Assembly (NCBI RefSeq): GCF_905372115.1
Contig: NZ_CAJPNR010000051.1
Span: forward strand, 1-13,784
Source: an uncultured Streptococcus sp.
Lineage (GTDB): Bacteria; Bacillota; Bacilli; Lactobacillales; Streptococcaceae
Reading direction: 5' to 3'
Length of the DNA: 13,784 nucleotides
Part shown: positions 7,088 through 13,657 of the stretch, piece after piece
Position numbering within the stretch: the first letter of the stretch is position 1
Layout of the letters: every line of letters starts with the position of its first letter
Notes under the pieces: model-generated
What the model was told of the DNA's origin: nothing
Seen by the model: the letters and a program-made list of their open reading frames with translations, nothing else
Databases searched by the model: none
Program-made: the position numbers and the translations under genes

Positions 7088-7830
7088 TGATTAATATTTC
7101 ACATTTAAGTAAGACTTTTTCAGGTCAAAAGGTTCTGGATGATCTCAGTTTGGACATTCAAAAAGGCGAAGTGGTAGCTTTGATTGGCTCTTCTGGTGCT
7201 GGGAAATCAACCTTCCTCCGCAGCCTCAACTATCTGGAACAGCCAGATAGCGGAAAGATTGCTATCGACGGCTTCAAAGTGGATTTTTCAAGGATTTCCA
7301 AAGATGAGATTTTGCTGCTGCGTCGCAAGCTAGCTATGGTCTTTCAGCAGTTTAATCTCTTTTCCCGCCGGACAGCTCTGGAAAATGTTAAGGAAGGTCT
7401 GCTGGTAGTTAAGAAACTGTCAGACCAAGAAGCGACTAAGATAGCCAAGGAAGAGTTAGCAAAGGTTGGCTTGTCAGACCGAGAAAATCACTATCCTAGA
7501 CATTTGTCAGGCGGTCAGAAGCAGCGGGTAGCCTTAGCAAGGGCTTTGGCTATGAATCCAGATGTTCTTTTGCTAGACGAGCCGACCTCAGCCTTGGATC
7601 CCGAGTTGGTCGGAGAAGTAGAGAAATCAATCGCTGATGCAGCTAAGTCTGGCCAGACCATGATTCTGGTCAGTCATGATATGTCCTTTGTCGCTCAGGT
7701 GGCCGATAGAGTGCTCTTTTTGGACAAGGGGAAAATCATAGAGTCTGGAACACCAGATGAGATTATCCATCATCCAAAGGAAGAAAGAACCAAGGAATTT
7801 TTTGCTAGTTACAAACGGACCTATATTTGA
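7087..7830 (+). CDS. Polar amino-acid ABC transporter ATP-binding protein
   Basis: This is the cytoplasmic ATPase that powers the permease encoded immediately upstream. The 247-residue length is typical of the GlnQ/HisP/TcyC group. Nucleotide-binding motifs are complete: Walker A GSSGAGKST (34-42), Q-loop FQQFN (86-90), signature LSGGQ (140-144), Walker B LLLDEP (161-166), SALD (168-171) and switch histidine H197. Its start codon overlaps the permease stop by one base, with purine-rich AGAAGGAGAAGG just before it. No solute-binding protein gene is next to the pair, so the binding protein must be encoded elsewhere or shared. A glutamine or cystine transporter is possible; the sequence does not decide. 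Confidence 0.92.
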   Translation: MINISHLSKTFSGQKVLDDLSLDIQKGEVVALIGSSGAGKSTFLRSLNYLEQPDSGKIAIDGFKVDFSRISKDEILLLRRKLAMVFQQFNLFSRRTALENVKEGLLVVKKLSDQEATKIAKEELAKVGLSDRENHYPRHLSGGQKQRVALARALAMNPDVLLLDEPTSALDPELVGEVEKSIADAAKSGQTMILVSHDMSFVAQVADRVLFLDKGKIIESGTPDEIIHHPKEERTKEFFASYKRTYI

Positions 7831-7836
7831 TATAAT
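7826..7836 (+). promoter_or_regulatory. Possible extended -10 promoter at the end of the ATPase gene
   Basis: TTTGATATAAT matches TnTGnTATAAT exactly and spans the ATPase stop codon. A poor -35 candidate (TTACAA, 7809-7814) lies 16 bases upstream. If active, transcription would begin near 7843 and run straight into the hairpin at 7851-7882. It may therefore be an attenuated promoter for the DUF4059 gene, or a chance match. Confidence 0.4.
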
Positions 7837-7850
7837 AGAGACAGTGAAGG

Positions 7851-7882
7851 CTCAGTTGGCTAGACCAGCTGAGTTTGTTTTC
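7851..7882 (+). terminator. Terminator or attenuator after the ABC transporter genes
   Basis: CTCAGTTGG at 7851-7859 pairs with CCAGCTGAG at 7865-7873 (nine pairs, one G-U) around a five-base loop, followed by TTTGTTTT. This looks like a rho-independent terminator for the transporter operon. Because a good -10 box lies 15 bases upstream, it could also attenuate transcription toward the DUF4059 gene. The following 119 bases up to 8001 show no clear promoter. Confidence 0.75.
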
Positions 7883-8001
7883 AGTCTCAGCATGCAGTGG
7901 AGCAGGCTTTCTTGTCTAGTGGGTGTTTTATGCTGACAGCTAGATTTGGAGTTGTTCCCATTCTTTGCACTATGAGGCTGATTGACCTTTGAGGAGTTGA
8001 C

Positions 8002-8226
8002 ATGTTAGATCAAATATTTGCACTTTATATCGAGAGCTTGATTTATACTGCAGTCGGTGTAGGGATTATTGCGGGTTTATGGATTGGACTGCGGATGATT
8101 CGCCGCAAGGACAAGACAGCCAAGGAGCGCCAGAGCCATCTGTACGATGTCCTTTTGATTGTCATTATGACGATTCCAGTCCTGTCTTTTGCGACGCTGG
8201 GCCTGCTCATTGTCCTAAAAGCTTAA
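8002..8226 (+). CDS. Small membrane protein, DUF4059 family
   Basis: A 74-residue protein of unknown function. It has two hydrophobic segments, at about 10-31 and 49-72, joined by a short, highly charged loop (RRKDKTAKERQ, about 34-44). This predicts a hairpin membrane protein with the loop probably in the cytoplasm. I recognise it as the DUF4059 protein that streptococci carry upstream of trxB, but no role is known to me. GAGGAG at 7991-7996 lies 5 bases before the ATG, supporting it as a real gene despite its size. It sits between the ABC transporter and trxB. Readthrough past the hairpin at 7851, or a weak unseen promoter, would supply its mRNA. A role beside the transporter or in redox balance would be speculation. 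Confidence 0.85.
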   Translation: MLDQIFALYIESLIYTAVGVGIIAGLWIGLRMIRRKDKTAKERQSHLYDVLLIVIMTIPVLSFATLGLLIVLKA

Positions 8227-8230
8227 ATGC

Positions 8231-8259
8231 TTGTAAAACTGTAGAAAAGTTGTTAGAAT
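8231..8259 (+). promoter_or_regulatory. Promoter of trxB
   Basis: TTGTAA at 8231-8236 and TAGAAT at 8254-8259 are separated by the ideal 17 bases, with an extended TG at 8251-8252. The predicted start is near 8266, leaving a leader of about 26 bases with AAGGAG at 8275-8280. It begins 4 bases past the DUF4059 stop codon. Confidence 0.8.
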
Positions 8260-8291
8260 AATTCTAGTTACAACAAGGAGAAAGAAGAGTT

Positions 8292-9206
8292 ATGTACGAT
8301 ACAATTATTATTGGAGCTGGGCCCGCTGGCATGACAGCTGCCCTCTATGCAGCCCGCAGCAATCTAAAAGTTGCCCTGCTGGAGCGTGGTATTCCTGGTG
8401 GTCAGATGAACAATACTGCTGACATTGAAAACTATCCAGGCTATGCCAATATCAGTGGTCCTGAGCTAGCAGAGAAAATGTTTGAGCCTCTTGAGAATCT
8501 AGGTGTTGAACATCTATTTGGCCTAGTAGAAAAAATTGAAGATAGAGGCGATTTTAAGGAAATCATCACAGAGGATGAGCGTTTTGAAACTAAAACAGTC
8601 ATCATTGCTTCTGGTGCCAATCATCGTCATCTGGGGGTTCCTGGCGAGGAAGACTACAACAGCCGCGGGGTTTCTTACTGTGCGGTCTGTGATGGTGCCT
8701 TCTTCCGTGATGAAGACCTATTGGTTGTCGGTGGAGGCGACTCGGCGGTAGAGGAAGCTATTTTCCTGACGCGCTTTGCAAAAAGTGTGACCATTGTTCA
8801 CCGTCGCGATGAGCTGCGTGCACAAAAAGTTCTGCAGGATCGCGCCTTTGCCAACGAAAAGATTCGCTTTGTCTGGGATTCAGTAGTGGAAAGTATCCAT
8901 GGTGATGAGCGTAAGGTGACTGGTGTAACCTTCAAGAATGTCAAGACAGGTGAGCTTAGTCAGGCAGATTTTGGTGGCATCTTTATCTATGTTGGCCTGG
9001 ATCCAGTTAGTGAATTTGCTGCGGACTTGGGTATCACTGATGAGGCTGGCTGGATTCTGACGGATCATCAGATGAAGACTTCAGTAGCCGGTATTTACGC
9101 TATTGGTGATGTTCGCCAGAAAGACCTGCGCCAGATTACGACGGCTGTTGGCGATGGTGCCATTGCCAGTCAGGAAGCCTACAAATATCTTACAGAGCAA
9201 GCATAA
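8292..9206 (+). CDS. trxB: Thioredoxin reductase (NADPH)
   Basis: This cytosolic flavoenzyme passes electrons from NADPH through FAD and a redox disulfide to thioredoxin, supporting protein disulfide reduction and oxidative stress defence. The 304 residues match the low-molecular-weight bacterial type. The FAD-binding GAGPAG is at 8-13, and PGGQMNNTADIENYPG (35-50) is a family signature. The redox pair CAVC is at 130-133, the NADPH-binding GGGDSA at 147-152 with HRR at 170-172, and the C-terminal FAD motif GDVR at 272-275. The AAGGAG at 8275-8280 is 11 bases from the ATG, longer than usual, with a second purine stretch (AAAGAAGAG) nearer. The gene has its own promoter and a strong terminator. 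Confidence 0.97.
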   Translation: MYDTIIIGAGPAGMTAALYAARSNLKVALLERGIPGGQMNNTADIENYPGYANISGPELAEKMFEPLENLGVEHLFGLVEKIEDRGDFKEIITEDERFETKTVIIASGANHRHLGVPGEEDYNSRGVSYCAVCDGAFFRDEDLLVVGGGDSAVEEAIFLTRFAKSVTIVHRRDELRAQKVLQDRAFANEKIRFVWDSVVESIHGDERKVTGVTFKNVKTGELSQADFGGIFIYVGLDPVSEFAADLGITDEAGWILTDHQMKTSVAGIYAIGDVRQKDLRQITTAVGDGAIASQEAYKYLTEQA

Positions 9207-9212
9207 AAATAT

Positions 9213-9268
9213 AAGCTAAGCAAGTATGTCTATTCAAGTGAATTGACAGGATTTGCTTAGCTTTTTTG
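9213..9268 (+). terminator. Long-stem rho-independent terminator after trxB
   Basis: AAGCTAAGCAA at 9213-9223 pairs perfectly with TTGCTTAGCTT at 9253-9263, followed by T to 9267. The 29-base loop contains its own smaller hairpin (GTCTATTC 9228-9235 with GAATTGAC 9240-9247, one mismatch), so the folded structure is long and rod-like. The A-rich left side also makes it plausible on the opposite strand. Confidence 0.85.
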
Positions 9269-9272
9269 GAAT

Positions 9273-9283
9273 TATGATATAAT
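9273..9283 (+). promoter_or_regulatory. Extended -10 promoter of the pncB-nadE operon
   Basis: TG at 9275-9276 and a perfect TATAAT at 9278-9283 form TnTGnTATAAT. A TTGCTT (9253-9258) lies 19 bases upstream inside the trxB terminator stem; a perfect TTGACA at 9243-9248 is too far away (29 bases) to pair with it. The predicted start near 9290 gives a leader of about 24 bases containing AAGGAG at 9301-9306. Confidence 0.75.
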
Positions 9284-9313
9284 AAAAGGTATCTAGCGTA
9301 AAGGAGCAAGAAG

Positions 9314-10774
9314 ATGTACCCAGATGATAGTTTAACTCTGCACACTGATTTGTACCAAATCAACATGATGCAGGTTTATTTCAAGCAAAATATTCACAAC
9401 AAGCATGCAGTTTTTGAAGTTTTTTTCCGTAAAAATCCTTTTAATAACGGCTACGCAGTTTTTGCGGGCTTGGAAAGAATTATTTCCTATCTCAATAATC
9501 TGACATTCAGCCAGAGTGATTTAGATTATTTGCAATCCTTGGGCTATCATGGAGAGTTTTTGGATTATTTGCGGAATCTCAAGATGAGCCTGACAGTAAG
9601 ATCTGTTCAGGAAGGTGATTTGGTTTTTGCCAATGAGCCAATCGTGCAGGTGGAAGGTCCATTAGCTCAGTGTCAGCTTGTTGAGACTGCTCTGCTCAAT
9701 ATCGTTAATTTTCAGACGCTGATTGCTACCAAGGCAGCTCGTATCCGCTCTGTCATCGAAGATGAGCCTCTGATGGAGTTCGGTACGCGCCGGGCCCAGG
9801 AAATGGATGCTGCTATATGGGGGACTAGGGCAGCGGTGATTGGTGGAGCTAACGGAACCAGTAATGTCCGAGCTGGCAAGCTCTTTGATATTCCAGTCTT
9901 GGGAACGCATGCTCATGCTCTCGTTCAAGTCTATGGAAATGATTATGAAGCCTTTAAAGCTTACGCTGAGACTCATCATAACTGTGTTTTCCTAGTAGAT
10001 ACCTATGATACATTGCGTCTAGGTGTTCCGGCAGCCATTCGGGTGGCGCGTGAGCTAGGGGATAAGATTAAGTTTTTGGGTGTCCGCATTGATTCGGGAG
10101 ACCTTGCCTATATTTCTAAGAAAGTTCGGCAGCAATTAGATGAAGCTGGCTTCCCTGATGCTAAGATTTATGCGTCCAATGATCTGGATGAAAATACCAT
10201 TCTCAACTTGAAAATGCAAAAGGCTAAGATTGATGTCTGGGGCGTGGGAACCAAGCTCATTACGGCCTATGACCAGCCGGCTTTAGGAGCAGTTTATAAG
10301 ATTGTTGCTATTGAAGATGAGACTGGAGAATTGCGCAATACCATCAAGCTGTCCAATAATGCTGAAAAAGTTTCTACTCCAGGCAAGAAGCAGGTTTGGC
10401 GCATTACCAGCCGTGAAAAAGGGAAGTCTGAGGGTGACTACATTACCTATGATGGCCTTGATGTCAATGGCTTGGAAGAGCTGGAAATGTTCCATCCAAC
10501 CTATACCTACATTAATAAGACAGTTAAGGATTTTGATGCTGTACCGCTTTTGGTGGAGATTTTCCAAGAAGGGAATTTGGTCTATAATCAGCTGAGCCTG
10601 ACCGAAATTCAAGCCTATGCCCGTAAGGAATTTGATAAACTCTGGGATGAGTACAAGCGGGTTCTCAATCCACAGGATTATCCAGTTGACCTGGCTAGAG
10701 ATATTTGGCAGGATAAGATGGATTTGATTGACCAGATGCGCAAGAAAGCCTACCAGACAGGAGCAGAAGAATGA
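9314..10774 (+). CDS. pncB: Nicotinate phosphoribosyltransferase
   Basis: This enzyme joins nicotinate to 5-phosphoribosyl-1-pyrophosphate, with ATP hydrolysis, to give nicotinate mononucleotide, the entry step of NAD salvage. The 486-residue length fits the longer Gram-positive form. Family signatures include TDLYQ (11-15), EFGTRRAQ (155-162), GTHAHA (197-202, holding a conserved histidine region), VDTYDT (228-233) and the phosphate-binding VRIDSGDL (257-264). AAGGAG at 9301-9306 lies 7 bases before the ATG. The last codons overlap nadE by 4 bases (ATGA), so the two NAD genes are translationally coupled. Streptococci generally lack de novo NAD synthesis and depend on nicotinate or nicotinamide uptake, so this operon is likely essential for growth on nicotinate; that point is family knowledge, not seen here. 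Confidence 0.97.
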   Translation: MYPDDSLTLHTDLYQINMMQVYFKQNIHNKHAVFEVFFRKNPFNNGYAVFAGLERIISYLNNLTFSQSDLDYLQSLGYHGEFLDYLRNLKMSLTVRSVQEGDLVFANEPIVQVEGPLAQCQLVETALLNIVNFQTLIATKAARIRSVIEDEPLMEFGTRRAQEMDAAIWGTRAAVIGGANGTSNVRAGKLFDIPVLGTHAHALVQVYGNDYEAFKAYAETHHNCVFLVDTYDTLRLGVPAAIRVARELGDKIKFLGVRIDSGDLAYISKKVRQQLDEAGFPDAKIYASNDLDENTILNLKMQKAKIDVWGVGTKLITAYDQPALGAVYKIVAIEDETGELRNTIKLSNNAEKVSTPGKKQVWRITSREKGKSEGDYITYDGLDVNGLEELEMFHPTYTYINKTVKDFDAVPLLVEIFQEGNLVYNQLSLTEIQAYARKEFDKLWDEYKRVLNPQDYPVDLARDIWQDKMDLIDQMRKKAYQTGAEE

Positions 10775-11595
10775 GCCTACAAGAAGAAATTATCGCTCAA
10801 CTGGGCGTCAAACCAGTGATTGACCCGGAGGAAGAAATCCGCAAGTCAGTGGACTTTCTTAAGGCCTATCTGAGAAAGCACCCTTTTTTGAAAAGTTATG
10901 TTCTGGGAATTTCTGGCGGTCAGGATTCAACCTTGGCTGGCCGCTTAGCTCAGCTGGCTGTAGAGGAAATGCGAGCTGAGACTGGAGATGATGGCTATCG
11001 CTTTATTGCTGTCCGTCTGCCTTACGGTGTTCAGGCAGATGAAGACGATGCGCAAAAGGCTCTGGCTTTTATCCAGCCTGATGTCAGTCTGACAGTTAAT
11101 ATCAAGGAATCTGCTGATGCCATGACAAGGGCTGTAGAGGCAACGGGTGCCAAAGTCTCTGATTTTAACAAGGGCAATATCAAGGCCCGCAGCCGTATGA
11201 TTGCCCAGTATGCTTTGGCTGGTTCATACAGTGGGGCTGTCATTGGGACGGATCATGCAGCAGAAAATGTCACGGCCTTTTTCACCAAGTTTGGGGATGG
11301 CGGAGCAGATATCTTACCGCTTTACCGTCTCAATAAGCGGCAAGGCAAGCAGCTTTTGGCCGCCTTAGGAGCGGATCCGGTTCTCTATGAAAAGGTGCCG
11401 ACAGCTGACTTGGAAGAAGAAAAACCTGGGATTGCGGATGAAGTTGCTCTGGGCGTGACCTACAATGAAATTGACGACTACCTCGAAGGCAAGTCCGTTT
11501 CAGCCCAAGCTCAAGAAACTATCGAGTCTTGGTGGCATAAAGGCCAGCACAAACGGCATTTGCCGATTACGATTTTTGACGAATTTTGGAAGTGA
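10771..11595 (+). CDS. nadE: NH3-dependent NAD+ synthetase
   Basis: This cytosolic enzyme adenylates nicotinate adenine dinucleotide and amidates it with ammonia to form NAD, the last step of the pathway. The 274 residues comprise only the synthetase domain, with no N-terminal glutaminase domain, so it is the ammonia-using form. The ATP pyrophosphatase loop SGGQDS is at 48-53. Substrate-binding signatures are LPYGVQADEDDAQ (83-95), NIKARSR (136-142), GTDHAAEN (159-166), KFGDGGADILPL (173-184) and PTADLE (210-215). The start overlaps the pncB stop in ATGA. The intermediate adenylyltransferase (nadD) is not in the window and must be encoded elsewhere. No terminator is visible between its stop and the next gene. 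Confidence 0.97.
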   Translation: MSLQEEIIAQLGVKPVIDPEEEIRKSVDFLKAYLRKHPFLKSYVLGISGGQDSTLAGRLAQLAVEEMRAETGDDGYRFIAVRLPYGVQADEDDAQKALAFIQPDVSLTVNIKESADAMTRAVEATGAKVSDFNKGNIKARSRMIAQYALAGSYSGAVIGTDHAAENVTAFFTKFGDGGADILPLYRLNKRQGKQLLAALGADPVLYEKVPTADLEEEKPGIADEVALGVTYNEIDDYLEGKSVSAQAQETIESWWHKGQHKRHLPITIFDEFWK

Positions 11596-11642
11596 AAATC
11601 TCTATCGAATCTTTTTAGTCTGAGCCAAGAAATGAGGAAGCT

Positions 11643-12203
11643 ATGAAAAAGATAGGTACACAGTTCATTGAAACCAAACGTCTTTTACTAAGACCTTTTC
11701 TGGAATCGGATGCTCAAGCTATGTATGACAACTGGGCTTCTCGTCCGGATAATTTGCTGAATGTGACCTGGGATGCTCACGAGAGTCCTGAAGTCACCAA
11801 ACAGTCTATTGCTCGCTGGGTTGAGAATTATCAAAACATGGATTTTTACAAGTGGGCCATCTGCCTGAAAGAAAATCCTGAACATGTGCTTGGTGATATT
11901 AGTGTGGTGGACATGGATGAGGCAGTCAATGCTTGCGAGGTCGGTTATATTTTAAGTAAAGACTATTGGGGGCAGGGGCTGATGACAGAAGCTTTGAAAG
12001 CTGTTTTAATCTATCTCTTGCAAGGTGCAGGTTTCAATCGTGTCACAGCAAGATTTGTAACAGCCAATCCAGCTTCTGGGCGTGTCATGGCCAAAGCTGG
12101 CATGAGCTACGAAGGCACTTTCCGTCAGGCTGTATTTCATAAAGGACAAGTCAAAGATTTTTCCGTCTATGGCATCCTAAAATCTGATTTAGAAAAAGGC
12201 TAG
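11643..12203 (+). CDS. GNAT-family N-acetyltransferase, RimJ/RimL-like
   Basis: This protein probably transfers an acetyl group from acetyl-CoA to an amine; the acceptor (protein N-terminus, amino acid or small molecule) cannot be told. The 186 residues have the RimJ/RimL subgroup layout: an N-terminal TKRLLLRPF strand (11-19), the central GDISVVD strand (84-90), EVGYILSKDYWGQGLM (99-114) with the acetyl-CoA loop around WGQGLMTEA, and the later ANPASGRVMAKAGMSYEG (141-158). GAGGAAG at 11633-11639 precedes the ATG by 3 bases. Only 47 bases separate it from nadE with no hairpin or convincing promoter, so it probably shares the NAD operon transcript. I do not recall an acetyltransferase here as part of the general streptococcal gene order, so it may be a lineage-specific insertion. 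Confidence 0.85.
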   Translation: MKKIGTQFIETKRLLLRPFLESDAQAMYDNWASRPDNLLNVTWDAHESPEVTKQSIARWVENYQNMDFYKWAICLKENPEHVLGDISVVDMDEAVNACEVGYILSKDYWGQGLMTEALKAVLIYLLQGAGFNRVTARFVTANPASGRVMAKAGMSYEGTFRQAVFHKGQVKDFSVYGILKSDLEKG

Positions 12204-12226
12204 GACTCTTTTGTCTAGCCTTTTTA
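12193..12226. terminator. Rho-independent terminator after the acetyltransferase gene
   Basis: AAAAAGGCTAG at 12193-12203 pairs perfectly with CTAGCCTTTTT at 12215-12225 around an 11-base loop. The left arm contains the acetyltransferase stop codon. A-rich left and T-rich right arms make it symmetrical. It ends the pncB-nadE-acetyltransferase unit immediately before the pepC promoter. Confidence 0.88.
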
Positions 12227-12227
12227 C

Positions 12228-12255
12228 TTGCACTCCTTTTTTAAAGTTCTATAAT
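12228..12255 (+). promoter_or_regulatory. Promoter of pepC
   Basis: TTGCAC at 12228-12233 and a perfect TATAAT at 12250-12255 are 16 bases apart. The predicted start near 12262 leaves a leader of about 20 bases with AAGGAGG at 12270-12276, 5 bases before the ATG at 12282. Another in-frame ATG at 12258 lies at or before the transcription start, so it is not the start codon. Confidence 0.85.
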
Positions 12256-12281
12256 AGATGTATAATGACAAGGAGGATTCT

Positions 12282-13616
12282 ATGAAGTCGTTAGAACAAG
12301 ATTTTACAGATAAGTTGTATGCTGCTTATGAAGCTAATCCTAAGTTTGTAGCAATGGAAAATGCCATCAGCCACAATGGCCTCTTGACATCCTTGGAGAA
12401 GCGAAGCAGTGCTGTGGAAAACACGCCAGTCTTTTCACTGGATCTCACTAAGGATAAGGTTAGCGACCAGAAAGCGTCTGGGCGCTGTTGGATGTTTGCA
12501 GCTCTTAATACCTTCCGCCACAAGATGATTGCTGGTTTCCAATTGGAAGATTTTGAACTATCTCAGGCCCACACCTTCTTTTGGGATAAATATGAAAAAT
12601 CCAACTGGTTCTTAGAGCAGGTGCTGGCAACCGCTGACCAAGAATTGACTAGTCGCAAGGTTAAGTTTCTCTTAGATACGCCTCAGCAGGATGGCGGTCA
12701 ATGGGATATGGTTGTTTCTCTTTTTGAAAAATATGGCGTCGTACCCAAGTCCGTCTATCCAGAGTCAATTTCTTCCAGCAACAGCCGTGAGCTCAATCAG
12801 ATTCTCAATAAACTCCTGCGTCAAGATGCGCAGATTTTGCGAGAATTAAGAGCGGAAGGGGCAGAATCGTCAGAACTTCAGGCCAAGAAAGAAGAACTTC
12901 TTCAGGAAGTCTTTAACTTCCTAGCTATGAATTTAGGCTTGCCGCCTCGCCATTTTGACTTTTCTTATCGCGATAAGGACAATCATTTCCATAGTGAGAG
13001 CGGCTTGACACCTTTGACTTTCTATCAAAAATATGTCGATCTTAAGCTAGATGACTATGTCTCTATCATCAATGCACCGACTGCAGACAAGCCTTATGGT
13101 AGGTCCTATACAGTTGAGATGCTGGGCAATGTCGTTGGCAGCAAGCCAGTCCGTTATTTGAATGTTGAAATGGATCGACTAAAAGAGCTGGCTATTGCGC
13201 AAATGCAGGCTGGTGAGACTGTTTGGTTTGGCTCTGATGTTGGTCAGTCTAGCAATCGCAAGGCAGGTGTTATGGCAGAAGGGATACACGATTTCACTGC
13301 TAGCATGGATATTCGACTAACTCAGGACAAGGCAGGTCGCTTGGACTATAGCGAAAGCCTCATGACCCACGCCATGGTCTTGACAGGAGTGGACTTGGAT
13401 GAAAATGGCAAGGCTAAGAAATGGAAGGTCGAAAACTCCTGGGGTGAAAAGGTTGGTAACAAGGGCTATTTCGTAGCCTCTGACGCTTGGATGGATGAAT
13501 ATACCTATCAAATCGTCGTTCGTAAAGAGTTTTTGACAGCTGCAGAATTAGCAGCATATGAAGCGGAGCTACTTGTGCTAGCACCATGGGATCCCATGGG
13601 TGCTTTGGCAAAGTAA
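12282..13616 (+). CDS. pepC: Aminopeptidase C (bleomycin hydrolase family, C1B)
   Basis: This cytosolic cysteine aminopeptidase removes N-terminal residues from peptides, helping supply amino acids from imported oligopeptides; the family forms hexamers with an internal active-site chamber. The chosen start gives 444 residues, the usual length. The papain-like catalytic set is complete: Q63, nucleophile C69 in SGRCWMF (66-72), H363 in MTHAMVLTG and N384 in VENSWG. The self-processing C-terminal end LAPWDPMGALAK is typical of PepC. The start at 12282 is favoured over 12258 because AAGGAGG lies 5 bases before it and MKSLEQDFTDKLY is the usual N-terminus. There is no terminator between its stop and the insertion-sequence end 41 bases downstream. 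Confidence 0.97.
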   Translation: MKSLEQDFTDKLYAAYEANPKFVAMENAISHNGLLTSLEKRSSAVENTPVFSLDLTKDKVSDQKASGRCWMFAALNTFRHKMIAGFQLEDFELSQAHTFFWDKYEKSNWFLEQVLATADQELTSRKVKFLLDTPQQDGGQWDMVVSLFEKYGVVPKSVYPESISSSNSRELNQILNKLLRQDAQILRELRAEGAESSELQAKKEELLQEVFNFLAMNLGLPPRHFDFSYRDKDNHFHSESGLTPLTFYQKYVDLKLDDYVSIINAPTADKPYGRSYTVEMLGNVVGSKPVRYLNVEMDRLKELAIAQMQAGETVWFGSDVGQSSNRKAGVMAEGIHDFTASMDIRLTQDKAGRLDYSESLMTHAMVLTGVDLDENGKAKKWKVENSWGEKVGNKGYFVASDAWMDEYTYQIVVRKEFLTAAELAAYEAELLVLAPWDPMGALAK

Positions 13617-13657
13617 GCTTTGATGAGAGAATAAGAAAAGAGTAAGAATGAAGAATT

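Noticed and set aside
9243..9248. Perfect -35 hexamer TTGACA before pncB
   Set aside because: It is 29 bases from the TATAAT and lies inside the trxB terminator loop, so it cannot pair with that -10 box.
12258..12281. Upstream in-frame ATG for pepC, adding 8 residues
   Set aside because: It is at or before the predicted transcription start, and the strong AAGGAGG lies between it and the ATG at 12282.
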